Shown here in pieces: positions 1 to 11,560 of a DNA stretch of 64,000 nucleotides; the first letter of the stretch is position 1, and each line of letters begins with the position of its first letter. The DNA is from Aquilaria yunnanensis (Eukaryota > Streptophyta > Magnoliopsida > Malvales > Thymelaeaceae). Location of the stretch: contig CM077596.1 in the NCBI GenBank assembly GCA_039654915.1, forward strand, positions 7,316,001 through 7,380,000, given 5' to 3'. The notes under the pieces were generated by a model, which was not told where the DNA came from, made no database searches, and saw only the letters and a list, made by a program, of their open reading frames with translations. Both the position numbers and the translations under genes were made by a program.

Positions 1-347
1 AAGTATTCGATGAAGGTGGTAATGACCTCGGCCTGAGAACCAATCTCGATCTTATGGCCGAACACAGAGAAATAGCCAAGCTGAGAAGAAAAGCTGTTCA
101 GCAAAGAGTGGCCACGGCCGTAAACTTACGGGCCAGGGCAAAAGAAATCAAGAAGGGAGACCTCATTCTCCGAAAGGCCGACTTCGCACCCCGAGGGCCA
201 TCCCATGGCGTACTTCGCGCAAACTGGGAAGGACCCTATCTGGTTCGCTACGAAGTACGAAAAGGCGCATACAAGCTTGGCGACGCCGAAGGCGTAGAAT
301 TGAAGAACACTTGGCACTCAAACGCCTTGAAAAAATTCTACGCTTAA
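1..347 (+). CDS. Element A integrase C-terminal end (partial)
   Basis: This is the last 114 codons of a Ty3/gypsy pol polyprotein, open from the window edge to TAA at 345-347. The fragment covers the basic linker after the integrase core and the small C-terminal DNA-binding domain (GPY/F type), seen as a KKGDLILRKADF strand and a WEGPYLV motif. It aligns residue by residue with the equivalent end in element B (23230-23580) and with E (40770-41052) and C (31550-31880). The family function is binding and strand transfer of cDNA ends in the nucleus. This piece is undamaged, but the antisense gene downstream in the same element is broken, so the element is unlikely to be active. The next feature is the pol-aORF spacer. 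Confidence 0.85.
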   Translation, partial: VFDEGGNDLGLRTNLDLMAEHREIAKLRRKAVQQRVATAVNLRARAKEIKKGDLILRKADFAPRGPSHGVLRANWEGPYLVRYEVRKGAYKLGDAEGVELKNTWHSNALKKFYA

Positions 348-1000
348 GGTTGGGCGAAGGAGTTATGTTGTACAGAATGGCCTTGAGAAAAATTCTTAAG
401 TGTAAAGAAATTATGCAAAACAGAATTCCGCAGAGGTGCTCGCCATGATAAATCGTAGATATGACTTTCCGAAAGTCCCTTGAGCCATCACGCTCGGGAA
501 AGATGGAAAACAAAAATCTCGCAGAAGTACTCGCCATAGCCAGCGCAGAGATAATTTCCCGAACTCCCTTGAGCAAACATGCTCGGGAAAATGGGAAGCG
601 AAAAATCTCGCGAAAGGTTTTCCGAAGTCCCTTGAGCAAACATGCTCGGGACAACTGGAAAAAGAAAAAATTTGACTGAAGGTTTCCGAAGTCCCTTGAG
701 CAATCATGTTCGAATTGGAAATGCAAAAGCCTGCAAAAAGACTTAGTCAAATTTTTTCAGGCCTTCCAGAAAGTTTTACGAGCAAGCGCACTCGGGACAA
801 AGGAAGGTAAAAAAGTTTCTTTAATCGCAGGTTTTCCGAAGTCTCTTGAGCGAACGTGTTCGGGACAATGGAAATGAAGAAACTTGCAAGAAAAGACTTA
901 GCCAAAAAATCTTCATTAAGAGCAAAGCTGCTTTACAGTAAAGAACTGGCCGAAGAAGGATTACAAAATAGAAGGGAAGGAAAAGGGGCCCTAAAATAGC
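348..1000. repeat. Pol-aORF spacer of element A with six tandem repeat cores
   Basis: This non-coding spacer lies between the convergent 3' ends of pol (plus) and aORF (minus). A core of about 31 bp beginning CCGAAGTCCCTTGAG recurs at about 469, 558, 622, 686, 766 and 836, so the period varies from 64 to 89 bp. Most cores contain a small inverted repeat, for example GAGCAAACATGCTC. Element B has a single core at about 23804 and E has one clear core at about 41453. The short ORFs here only reflect the repeat period. Plant Tat elements are known to carry hypervariable tandem repeats in this position; the hairpin character is read from the sequence. Confidence 0.8.
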
Positions 1001-3399
1001 CTAAGGGTTCGCGGCGTCCCGAGAGCCACTCGTCTGCCCGCCCTTTTCCACCACCTTCGGCGCCGGAATTGAAGGATGAAGTTTCAGATGTTCGACCTTG
1101 GACCATTTCCACCGAGGTCCCCCAGGAATGTTTAGACCCTCTAGAAAAGAGAGGTCCAAATCTGGGAACCTCTGGATAACCTGGTGCCGAGCAAGGCAGA
1201 AGCCGTCCTGGAACGCGACCTTGCTCATCTGATCAGACTTGTTCTTCTCAAGCTCGAGGTCGTCAAGCTCGTCCTTCAGATCCTCGACCTCCTCCTCCAG
1301 TGCCTTTATCTGCTCCTCCCCCTTCGGCTCGTTCTTCAACTCGACCTCGGCTCGGAGAGCGTTATTCTCACACGTCAACGACACTATACGGCCGTCAGAA
1401 CCAGCCTTGTGCTGAAGAAGATCCTCGTTGGCGGCGAGCATCCCCTTTATTTGGTCACCAAGGTCAGCGATCTTCCTGGAGGAGTCCTTTTGAAGTTCTT
1501 CTTTTTCCTTCTGGAACTCCTCCCAAAGGGCAGCTATTTCTTTCTCAGCAGCCTCTTTCAGCTGATGGTTCTTGGCGACCGACTCTGCGAGTGCGGTCCT
1601 TGTCTCATTCATGGTTCGAGTGGCCAAAGTTTGGAAAGCAACCTCCCTGGCCACCCGAACTCGGAGAAAGGCGGTGTACCCCATCAGCTGCAAAAAATAA
1701 ACGCAAGGTCAGTAAGAACCAGAAACTTAGGAAAGAATTGAAGGGAAAGAGCTGTGAAGGATATACCTGAGCAGCATGCTCGGTAATCTTTGCGGCGAGG
1801 GTGTTATCCCCCGGGTGGGCCGCCGCTATAGCCCTGAAGGAGGCCTCGGTGAGCACCCTCTTCGAAATTTCCTTGGCCATTTGAGGAACGTCCTCGGAGT
1901 ACATATTCATGTCCTCCGTGAACGTCCAAAAAGGCTCCTTGGGTATCTTCCCTTACGGGATTTTGGCATCCCGAAGAGCTCGTTTCTGAGCATGATCGGC
2001 CACCCAGCCTGGGGTAGTCAACTCCCCTGCGTGATAAGAATGAGAAGGAGATCAAAGACAAAGAAGCCAATCCAGAAAAAACAAAAGAAGTACACTTTGT
2101 CTGGAAACAAACCTGGCGGAACCTCGACAACATCGTCCTCGGAGTCCTCGACCGAAATGCCCTTGCCCTTCCGCTTGCGCCGCTCCTCGGCAGAAGGTAC
2201 TTCTACCACTACATCAAGGAGGGCCTATGACGCGGTAGGACTCTGAGGGGGAACGTCGGTTGAAGGGACCTCAGAAGCAGCAGCCTCAGACGCCGGAACT
2301 TCGGCTGTCCCAGGCTCCTTGGCGGTCTCCTCGGGGATTTCTTCTAGAACAGCTCTCCTTGCCCGTTTCCTCGAGGGCCCCGCGCCAGTAGACTTCCGCC
2401 TTCGGGAAGACACCTAGTTCGTCTGATCGCCCTCCTCCACTTGGCCGGTGAAAAGGGACTTGTAATAGGCGGCAGTCGCGTCGCCCATCTCTGCAAAAGG
2501 AGAGAAACATCAGCGTGAGTCCGAGGAAAGAACAGTAAAGGAGTCGAAGATAACTCACTTTCGGCAAGCGCTTCGAAAGAAATTTCCTCCTTAAGAAGCT
2601 TGACCAACCAGGAATCCTTCCCGGTGATGGCAGGAGCTGGCATCCCGAGGTCAGTCTCGTGCTCCTTTACCACCTTTAGCTCCCGAAGGACCTCTTCGGT
2701 CATCAACCTCCAGTTGATTGGAAAAGGGTAAAGGGCGAGCGGAACGACCTCGGGATCCCAGTCAGAGACAGCCCGAATGCGGGCGTCGAAATCCCCGAAC
2801 AAGGAAGCTAACTCTGGGGTCAGCAGCATCCTCGGATCAGCAACGTCCACATCCAGTGTTCCCTGAGCCCATTTGGTCGGAACGTACGACCAGGCCTCGT
2901 CCATCTTCATGAAGAAAAACTTCTATTGCCACCCCCGCCAGCTATCTTTAGTGGCGAAGGTGAACATGAATTTCTTGCCCCCGGATCCCCCAGGTAGCAT
3001 GAAGTAGAAGCCACCCTTCGGGACCACAGAGAGCTTGTAATACTGCATAAAAATTCTGAAATTGGGTTCTATCCCGAAGACGCCACACATGCAGAGGTAG
3101 GCGTTAAAATAGCAGAACGAGTTCGGGGGAAGCTGGTTCACAGCAATGCCATGAAATTTGCAGAACTCGCACACCATCTTCGGGGGAGGATACCGAAGAC
3201 CGGCCTTCAGCTGAGCTCGGAAAACGGTAACCTCCTTACTGCGGTTTGAAAAAGCATAATGGCTAGAATGAGGCAGCCTAGTAATGGCGTAAGAGGGAAG
3301 AAAGAATTTTTTCTTCCACCTCTCTAACTTTTTAGGGGTGGTGCAACAAGGATGGGCTAAAAGAGGCTGCCAGCTCTCAGGAAGGGGCATTTTTGACAT
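1001..3399 (-). pseudogene. Antisense gene (aORF) of element A, four exons, broken
   Basis: This is the extra antisense gene of a Tat-type element. The model is exon 1 at 3399-2559, exon 2 at 2490-2113, exon 3 at 2026-1767 and exon 4 at 1687-1001, with introns of 68, 86 and 79 bp that all start GT and end AG. The summed exons make 722 codons in frame, as in B. The N-terminal part (about residues 1-280) carries WQPLLAHPCC and a block with VNQLPPNSFCYFNAYLCMCG and FYFMLPG; it resembles the Pfam 'putative gypsy type transposon' domain (Transposase_28), judged from memory. Exon 2 is Lys/Arg- and Pro-rich. Exon 4 is coiled-coil-like and ends with FQDGFCLARHQV. Stop codons interrupt it at 2923-2925, 2414-2416, 2225-2227 and 1953-1955. 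The biochemical function is unknown. Confidence 0.8.
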
Positions 3400-3650
3400 A
3401 AAAATGAGTTTGAAAATGGAAGAAAACAGTTTCCAGAGAAAAACTCAAAAGAACACAGGGATCAAAGCGCTCTGAAAAACAAAAACCCACCGAAAGATTT
3501 GCCAAAATCTGAGGACGCCGTCATGAAAGTTGGCTGGAAAAAAGCTCTGATTAAGGTAGCTCCGCCACAGAAAGCAAGAAAGTGCAAGAACAGGGGCAAA
3601 GCAGAGAGGAGAGCAGAAGAGAAAGCAAAAGGAACTTATGGCAGAGTGGG

Positions 3651-3798
3651 CTATTTATAAGCCAAAAATGGGTAACCGAAAAATCGTCATAAGTACCCTT
3701 TGGAGGCGAACCGTCGCCGTAACTGCTCTCTGCACCTGAAAAGGCACGGCCTCTGTAACCGACACCACTCTCCTCCAATGGCAAAGCGCCACGTGTCA
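3651..3798 (-). promoter_or_regulatory. Promoter of the element A antisense gene
   Basis: On the minus strand a TATA box (TTATAAATAG, 3651-3660) lies about 255 bp upstream of the aORF start codon at 3399. An ACGTG-core G-box/ABRE-like site (TGACACGTGGC, 3788-3798) lies about 130 bp further upstream. The same pair, in the same order and at similar spacing, precedes the aORF in B, E and D. The sites are read from sequence; activity is inferred. The leader between TATA and ATG (3400-3650) holds no recognisable coding domain. Confidence 0.65.
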
Positions 3799-4160
3799 AC
3801 ATCTGCGCGCAAATAGGGGACACGTCCTCCAAATGTCCCTTGAAACTGGGACACGTCTTCTGACATCCCTCGAAAACTGGGATGAAACTGGGACGCGCCG
3901 CTCAGACTGACACGCTTGGCCAAACAGACCTGCAGAAACAAAGAGCAGGCCACCTTGAGGATGCCAAGACACAGGCTATGGCCGAACAGCCCATGACCTT
4001 CGGGCAAGAGGTGTATCTTCGGCACAGGCTCCACCTCGAAGACACCAAAGAACAAGCGAAGGCCGAAGAGCCCATGATCTTCGGGCAAAAGGCGCATCCT
4101 CGGAACAGGTTAAGCTTCCGAAGAAACTCCCATACACAAACCTCGGAAAGAGATACAAAA

Positions 4161-4198
4161 CCGAAGTCTTCACTTCGGCTTTCCAAAGGGGGGGCATG
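4161..4198 (+). other. Element A pre-PPT hairpin and polypurine tract
   Basis: The inverted repeat CCGAAGT-cttc-ACTTCGG (4161-4178) is followed a few bases later by the polypurine tract AAAGGGGGGG (4185-4194) and CATG, then the LTR. The PPT primes plus-strand cDNA synthesis in LTR elements. The hairpin is also present in B, E and D. Confidence 0.75.
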
Positions 4199-5080
4199 TG
4201 ATAGCCAAACGCTATCGCCTCTATCTGGCCGAACTCCCTGCCACAATGATGGCCAGAAGAAGCTGGCGCTACCCGAGAAAAGGTGCGATCAGGCACCTCG
4301 GGAGATAGCCGAAGAGCTCCGAGCCCGGCATGCCAGGAATCCCCGAGGGCACTACTCGCCCCCCCAAGGTTGTGAACATATCGCCTTCGGAAAGGCGGCA
4401 CCAGACATAGCGAGCCGAACATGATATCCCCGAAGGCGGAACTCCCTGGAACTGGGAACCCCCGAACTGAGGGCTTGTTTCGCGAAGAGGCTCTGTCCGA
4501 ACTAGAGGACGACCTCACCCAGGGACCTCGGGAGTACGGCAGGAGCATTTATGGAAGCATTTAAGGAAGCCTCTGACACGTCCTTTCGCAGACGTCATAA
4601 AGTCGCCTGAATAGGCGCTCTGACATACGGACGCCATCAGAATCACATCATGGCCCATCTCAGCACGTGGCTCAGGACAACATGCTACCAGTTATCTGTC
4701 TCCTACGCCCAGAAACTCAGGGAACATCCGACCGAACACGTGTCGTGATCTGAACGGGCTAGGCACTCCTTTAAATACCAGGAATTAATACTTGGCAAGA
4801 GGCTGGTTGGTTGGCCAAACACGGCTCCCACACTCTGAGAAAGCTATCAGGCGAGACCCTTCAGCCCTTTGTGCTATTTTTCCTCTGCCTTTTCTCAGCC
4901 ACCACTAACTTGGGCGTCGGAGGCTCCCCCCCCGGAAAAACACTCCGGGGGCCTCCTAACCCTTTGTTTCTGAGCTTTCAGGCACTCCCCTTCGGGCTGT
5001 CCATTCCACCAGGCGTTCTTCCTCCCAGAAGTCTCTCCACCAGTCACCATGACTATAAACGATGAGGCCCCTGGCCATCA
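4199..5080 (+). mobile_element. 3' LTR of Tat element A
   Basis: This LTR of 882 bp runs from TGATAGCC to CCATCA. It matches the B, D, E and solo LTRs throughout. It has an ACACGTGT G-box-like site at 4736-4743, a TATA-like TTTAAATA at 4770-4777, and a long stem-loop about 150 bp later (arms within 4918-4957). Both ends form small inverted repeats (GATAGC..GCTATC at the start). The sequence to its right is X1 internal DNA, so A inserted into X1. The matching 5' LTR and TSD lie outside the window. Confidence 0.88.
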
Positions 5081-7361
5081 AAGGGGTTAGCCATGTAAAA
5101 TCTGTTGAGTGGCTCACTCGTGGTAATTTTGCTTAGTGCACCCACAAGCCCTTTACCAATCTCACAAGTCATTAGCCCTTCATTTACAAGGTATATGGTC
5201 AAGTGAGTTCATTCAACTTTAGGCTTGAAACTAGCTTAACCAAAACCCTCATCGACTGGGGTTCTAACCCTTAACTTTTTACTTCTCTAGTGAACACAAT
5301 AACTACTGAAGTCATTATACAACATGGGAGCACAACTGTACATATACTATACTTGGCACTTCTAATTATCAAATAATATATTAAACTACGTGGGAGATTA
5401 CTTCTCACTTTAACTACTTGTGAGTCACCTCTTGACTGGTCATAGTGAACTTTTCCTCCTGGTAGTCCATAAACACTACCCTGAAGTGTTAAGGCAAAAC
5501 ATCCTCTTTCAAGCATCACCTGGCTATTTCCAACCTGATGATCCAATGTTTTACTAGCTTACTGGTATTAACTCGAAGCAGCATACGATCCCCACAACTT
5601 CCTCAGTTCCATTCAGGACTTAGTCCTTTAGCTACTCGATTAGCTTCACTAGTCGAACCTCTCTTCTTCCACAAGTTATCTTGGTGGCCTTCAACCCTAT
5701 TTATCCTTGGGATAATGACAATAAGCCACCGGCTATCCCTTGGTCCATGGCAGTCAATCCTATTGCTTGGGTTCTTTTACTACCATTCGGTAGTCAAGTC
5801 GAACCCTAGTATTAACTCTACCCTTACTAGCTCTACCCCTAGGGTATACAACTAACAGACGAACACGCCTATCTATCCATTTACCCTTGGATGAGTTCCT
5901 TACACCTTGTTTCCATACACAGTTACCTCCTACATTCAATCGCTAGAAAAAAAATAAAAACTTACCTACTTACCTTCTTGACATTTGATTGAATTGTTCA
6001 ATTTCTTGGCTACTCTAAGGAATTCATCCATTCAACTAGCCAGTCATTCGCTATCAACTAGGCCAACTAAACAACTCATGCAATAAGATAACCTATGGAA
6101 CCCTAGAACATTTTGAATCTAAGGCATTTATGTCTCTTCTTATATGGTTTCATGCACTAGCAAGTAGGTCCTAGGGTTTCAGGTATCGCCCAATTCTTGG
6201 TGCGTGTTTTGGTCCTAATGCACTTGGGTTAGCCTTTAATCCATCTTGAAACTACCACCCAACAAGACAAATAAAACTATGCCAATAATTACCAAGTAAA
6301 TGGAAAACTACTAGTGGAAAGGTAAACACTTACTTAGCAATATCCACACATTGCCCATGAGTTCACTACGGCTACTCGTTGCACCTGGTTGGTGGCTGCA
6401 TTCTTCGACCACTTCACTAGTCAAAGTGAAGCTTGAACTATTAACTACTAGGGACAAATCTCCTAGGCTGGCCTTAGCTTAACTAAGCACAAATAAGACA
6501 TTAGTCTGATGACCACTCCGACCATTGATAACAGTTCCTGGGTGCAACCTAAGAGCCACGTACTTTTTGCACCTTGGGCTTAAGCCCATCTCTTATGATC
6601 TGATATTGGTCTTTAGTTTCTAGTTAACTTTGCCGCTATGGGTGTATCACCCATGCTCTACTAGGTTGGATGAGCCAACCTCCACCTCGTAGTTTGTCTT
6701 CAACTCCTTTAACTCTCTTTCAAGAGCTGCTACATCCTAGACCATTAACTAGTGGTCCTACTTCGATGATGATCAAAGGCCCCCATACATTACCTTAGGG
6801 CCTTAGTGGTCTATGTCCTAAGCTCCTACTCTCGATGAAACATCGGAGAGTGCTCTACTCCATTTTGTAGCCAGCTTGATCAAGTGCCTGTCACTCGATC
6901 AGCACATCCTTAGCTCATTTCAAGTAGCCTAACCCATCAAAATTGGTGGGTTTGAGCCTTGAAACTTTAGGAATAATCCACCAATTTGACGACACTCCCC
7001 ATCTTGGAGGTTTCCATACCTGCCTAGTCTTACGGATTATGTTGCCTACCTCATGTTTGAGGATCCAAAAACAATTTCCTAGGATGGTGTTCACATCCCA
7101 ATTACCTATTTCAAGGCATTACTTATCCTTGTAGTAAGCCAAATCTTCTGCCCTAATGTTGCCACACTAGACTACTTGAATCAATTGATGGACCTCTAGC
7201 GTCCAAACCACAACTGACTTAGTTTCACCATCACAACATGTAGCTTAAGCCAAATGACAACTTATAGATGTTGGATAGTACTAAATACCCTAGCGCGTGG
7301 ATCACAACCTAGATCTCAGTTCCTATCCTTTGATGTCTATGAACTAGGCTTTGATACCAAC
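5081..7361 (-). mobile_element. Internal region of element X1 (5' part, non-coding)
   Basis: This DNA is homologous to 57360-59696 in X3, block by block in the same order. Shared landmarks include the lines around 5700 and 58020, 6380 and 58690, and 6720 and 59070. Neither strand shows a retroelement domain. The short plus-strand ORFs at 5538 and 58036 correspond to each other, but both lie antisense to the element and lack domain motifs. It is the PBS-proximal internal part of a minus-strand element cut by insertion of A at 5080/5081. Confidence 0.65.
7348..7359 (-). other. X1 primer-binding site
   Basis: The reverse complement reads TGGTATCAAAGC, close to the TGGTATCAGAGC PBS paired by initiator-methionine tRNA in many plant LTR elements. 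It is a few bases from the LTR edge and fixes X1 as a minus-strand element. Confidence 0.8.
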
Positions 7362-9772
7362 TAACACAACCCATCATTGCCTTGCCTAGGAAACCTATCA
7401 AAACAAGTCTCATGTTGGTTGTGATTGGCTAATTAATTATCTAAACCCTTGTTAAAACCTCATGTCACTAGTTGTTTAACCTAGAAATTCAATCATGCAT
7501 GCAAGAGTTACTTTAACTTGGACAAGTAGAAAACCATAAAACATTTGTATAGCTTAGGCATTTTCCATAAAATTGATGTTCAAAGAGTCAAAGCATACAA
7601 AACAATCATAGAGTCATCATTATCCTACACATAATTAACCATGTGTAGGCATCCAAACCAAAGAAAACTATGACCTACACCTAAAGGCAACCCTATAGTC
7701 CATAACTGTATTCATACACATTGGAGGTCACTACCATACATCATGCATATACAAGACTAGTACTACTGAGATCCAATCAACTAGCTTCCACCTTAGATGA
7801 GAAATCCTAGAGGCAAGCCTCAATAATCCTTCATGTGCTCACTAGCCTCTATGGCTAAAGAAACTGTAGTTAGTACAATAACAACTTAACTATCAAGTAG
7901 CCAAATAACTAGAATCTCAAGGATTCTCAAAGCAATATACCTCTAACAGAAACTACCATGACAATCCTTAATGACTGTAGGGTCATTCAACCTTAATACC
8001 TGCACAATATGAAATTAAGGGAGTCAAATCTTATAATTCTCAGTAAGGGGTCTTTAACTTGCAAGGAAAACACACACACATATATATGTAATCTACTGTG
8101 AGCTCATACAGTGTGAAGCTAAACCTATGTGCATATATTTTAGTGCCTTGGGACTTGTCCTCTACCTAGTCCTTAAACTACAATGCAAATGTTTGCCTAT
8201 TAGCAAGTATTGCTTACTAACCTAACTAGTGAAATTCATCACTAGATCTAACCTCCCTTATGTTATACAGGTGAACATGGTGGATGCACCTCGCTTGAGT
8301 TTTAAGGAATTCACTAGGTGTACTAAGCCTCCACATAGTGTCTCAAGTCCTTAGGCTTGCCTTGGTCACTTGTGTACTAAGCTTCCACCTTAAACCCTTA
8401 CCAAGACTGCACTAGGTTCTCACTTGCACCATAAGTAATCTTGCCTAGGCTACAAATGCACTCAACCTTCCCTTAAGGCATATACCTATCCATCATTACT
8501 TTGTTCACAATAGTGGAGTAGCAATGGCCATAGTTGGACTCATTCACTAGGTTCTTTGAATCCCACCTAGGTTCACTGGCCTTAGTTGGACACCCGATCA
8601 AAATATTTTGGCAAAAATACTACTAGTTGTCAATGTTGGTGAGGACGCATTGCCAGCTGTCGAGGACATATTGCCATAGTATAGAACACTTTGGTTTTGT
8701 CATGAAGGGCTTGGAAAACCTTAGCGACATGTCCCCAGCTCTTTTATGTCTAGAAATTTAAGGTTTCGTGCCATAGCCCTTTTGGGGCCTTCCAAGGCCA
8801 TCCAATGGCCTTAGGGATACCTTCAAGTGCATCAAACTTGCATGGACACATGCACTAGGCCATAATGCACCATTCCTACCAGGCTTGTAATGCCCATAAA
8901 CATCAATCCAAGCAAGGCAATATCATTAGTCCACCATGATCAACCCAACCCACCAACTAATGCCGTGCATCAAACTACTTGAATTTAACAAGCAAACAAG
9001 CTATGAATGGCACCAAATATGTATGAATCTTAAATTTGTGGCCTGTATTCCAAGCTAGAAGCAAAAATCAAGCATTCCAAAACCAAGTAAATGGCTCCAC
9101 TAAGTTTCACCTAGGTTCTAAACAATCAAAGGTTCGTGGCACCAAAACAACAACAAATAAGTAAAACCCATGTATCAAAAGGCCAAACAAACAAGAAATC
9201 TCCAAGGAAAACAAGTTACCTCACATACATACCATGCACCAGGTAGGAAAATGTGAATATGGCTTTCCAATAAATAAATTCCACTTGAAATGAGCTACCC
9301 AATGCTTAAGCACCTTTGTAGCCTTCAAAAACCACCAAGAACTCTTGATTTTGAGCAAGAATTGAGGAAGAAATCAAGTAGGCAAGAGGGAGCTCAGGTT
9401 TGTAAGAGGAAATGAGCAATAGTAGCAACAACTCCACCTTTACCAAGTTTTAAATCTTTTGTTTTAAATGCCTCTCAAGCTTTCTTAAGTTTGCCAAAAG
9501 AACCCCTTCCTAAAATAGTAACCTTAGGACAAATTTTTGTCAAACCTTCAACATGTCATGAAATATTAGGTGCTAAGCAAGGTTTAAGTTTAAAACATGA
9601 TTTTTGACTCCCAAGACTCGACTTAACACCTCAGGATGTAGAATTACCATTTTGCCCCTAGACCTTAACTAACTTACTTGACCTTGCTAAATGAACTTAA
9701 AATGAGGTATTAAACTAGGCATTCACCAATTTATATACCTTAAATGAGCTTCCGACTAAGAGGGCTATAACA
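7362..9772 (-). mobile_element. 5' LTR of element X1
   Basis: This LTR of about 2.4 kb reads TGTTATAGCC at its outer edge on the minus strand (9772 leftwards). The inner edge is approximate because the terminal bases have diverged. It is homologous to 53166-55772 and to the X2 remnant. A TATA-rich stretch (ATATATATGTGTGTGTG on the minus strand, about 8074-8092) is a plausible promoter. The outer edge abuts degenerate Tat pol (element F), so X1 inserted into F. Confidence 0.75.
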
Positions 9773-11560
9773 TTAGCCAAAAGTGTATTGAGTTGGGAGA
9801 ATTTGACATCCAATATGAACCTTAAAAGGCCATCGAAGCTAAGGCACTGGTTGGCTATGTCACAAAGATGATGCCAGTAGAAAGTATTCAAGAAAGCCAC
9901 TAGCCTGATGTCCCATATTGGGAGATGTATGTTAATAGAAAGTCAGGTCCAAGCGACCAGGGTGTCTGGTTCGTAGTATGAGGATTGCTTGGTATGGAGT
10001 CCATACTTAAAATTAAATTCCAGCTCCCAGTTACAAATAATATAGCCTAGTATGAGGCATTCTTAGTAGTGTTATGAATGGCTGGTCGAGCAGGGGTACG
10101 ATGTCTACAAATATACAGTGACTCCTAGCTCATTATGAACTAAGCCAACGATGTCATTGGAGCCATAGATATAACTTTATGTAAGTACTTGAACTTGGTT
10201 AAGAATTTAATAAAGACATTTGACCTCGTATAGTTCTAGAAAATTTAAGGACCCAAATATGAAGACTGATGCCCTCTCAAAAAGTCATGATGAGGCCTTG
10301 CCAGAACAACACATGGGACCATTGATCGACTTATTAAACTGCCAGGCCCTAGCTGATGATTGGAGACAGCGGATGTGGCTCTATCTTGAGACTAGGACCC
10401 CAGGCGGAACATACGGGGAATGAAGGAAGATAAAGATATGATCGGGAAAGTTCATCATCATAAGAAGTGATTTGTATAGATGAGGGTTCGCTTTTCCCTT
10501 ACAAAGATGTCTGACTCCCAGGAAGGACAGGAAGTCCTCAAAGAAATCCATCAAGAAGACTATGAAACACATATTGGTGTGGATTCCCTAGCCGACAAGA
10601 TGCTAAAGCAGAGATATTTTTGACCAAAAATTTAAAAGGATGCTATAAAATTCGTACAATGATGCCAATTTGCCAGCTTGACTTTCGGATACAGTGGTTT
10701 CCATCTTTTGACATTTTGTTGGTAGCTGACCCTTGGCTCTTTGATGTGTTGGACCTCTACCTAATTGGAGCACTCTTTATCGTTCCTGGGCAAGTGAGGT
10801 ATTGAATATTGGCTGTCAACTACTTCACTAAGTGGGTGGAATCGGGGCCCCTGGTAACAACAATAGCCCTTCAAATTATAAAATTCTTGTGGAAAATTAT
10901 AGTTACTAATTTTGATCCCCATGAGTCATCATTACAAACAATGAAAAGCTATTTGATAATCTACAATACGTAGAGTCATCGAGACCAAATGGGGAAGTTG
11001 AAGTGACGAACCAAACCATAAAAAGATGGCTGAAGAAAAGACTAGGCAAGGCCAAGGGAAGGTGGGAAGAAGAGTTATCTAGTGTTCTGTGGGACTACAA
11101 AACAATGCCATGAAGGCCAACAGATGAAAGCCCTCTTACTATGGTTTATAAAATTGAGGCATTCATACCCACAAAAATTGTATACCCCACCCTATGGGCC
11201 CAAACATTTGATTACGAAGAGAATGATAAATCATTGGAAGGAAGATTAGATTTCTTGGAAGAACTCAGGGAAGACTACCGAGTCCGCATTAGAGGTTTTA
11301 AACAATGCGTAGCCTTAGCCCATGATGGGAGAGTCAAGATAAAGGTAATTTGAGTAGGAGTAATGACCCTCATAAAAACTAAACTGGTAGGATGAATCCC
11401 AAGTTAGGGAGCATCAAGGCAAAATTGGGTTGGACATTTCTCCATCAAGAATGAAGTTAGGAAATGAGTTTATCAGTTGATGGATTCCAAGGGTAGGACG
11501 ACTCCCAGGACTTACCACCCCAATGACTTGTGACCTTACTTTGTATGAATAATTTAATAA
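9773..11560 (+). pseudogene. Element F: degenerate Tat-type RNase H and integrase
   Basis: Translation in shifting plus-strand frames gives a recognisable but heavily broken series matching element B. IELGEFDIQYEP (about 9789) ends the first RNase H. VTNNIA and YSDS mark the second RNase H (about 10030-10130). EIHQEDYETHIG begins the integrase zinc-binding part (about 10540), and FLEELREDYRVRIRGF (about 11260) lies in the integrase tail. Many stops and frameshifts make it a dead fossil. It is clearly more diverged from A-E than those are from one another. It is truncated on the left by X1; gag, PR and RT are not in the window. Confidence 0.75.

Noticed and set aside
461..870. CRISPR-like array
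   Set aside because: The repeats have unequal spacing and degenerate cores, and lie inside a plant retrotransposon spacer.
1001..3399. A DNA transposase, from the name of the Pfam family the aORF recalls
   Set aside because: There are no catalytic motifs or terminal inverted repeats; the gene is part of an LTR element. The family name is historical.
9715..9900. Short minus-strand ORF at the X1/F junction
   Set aside because: It spans an insertion boundary and reads antisense to RNase H of F.
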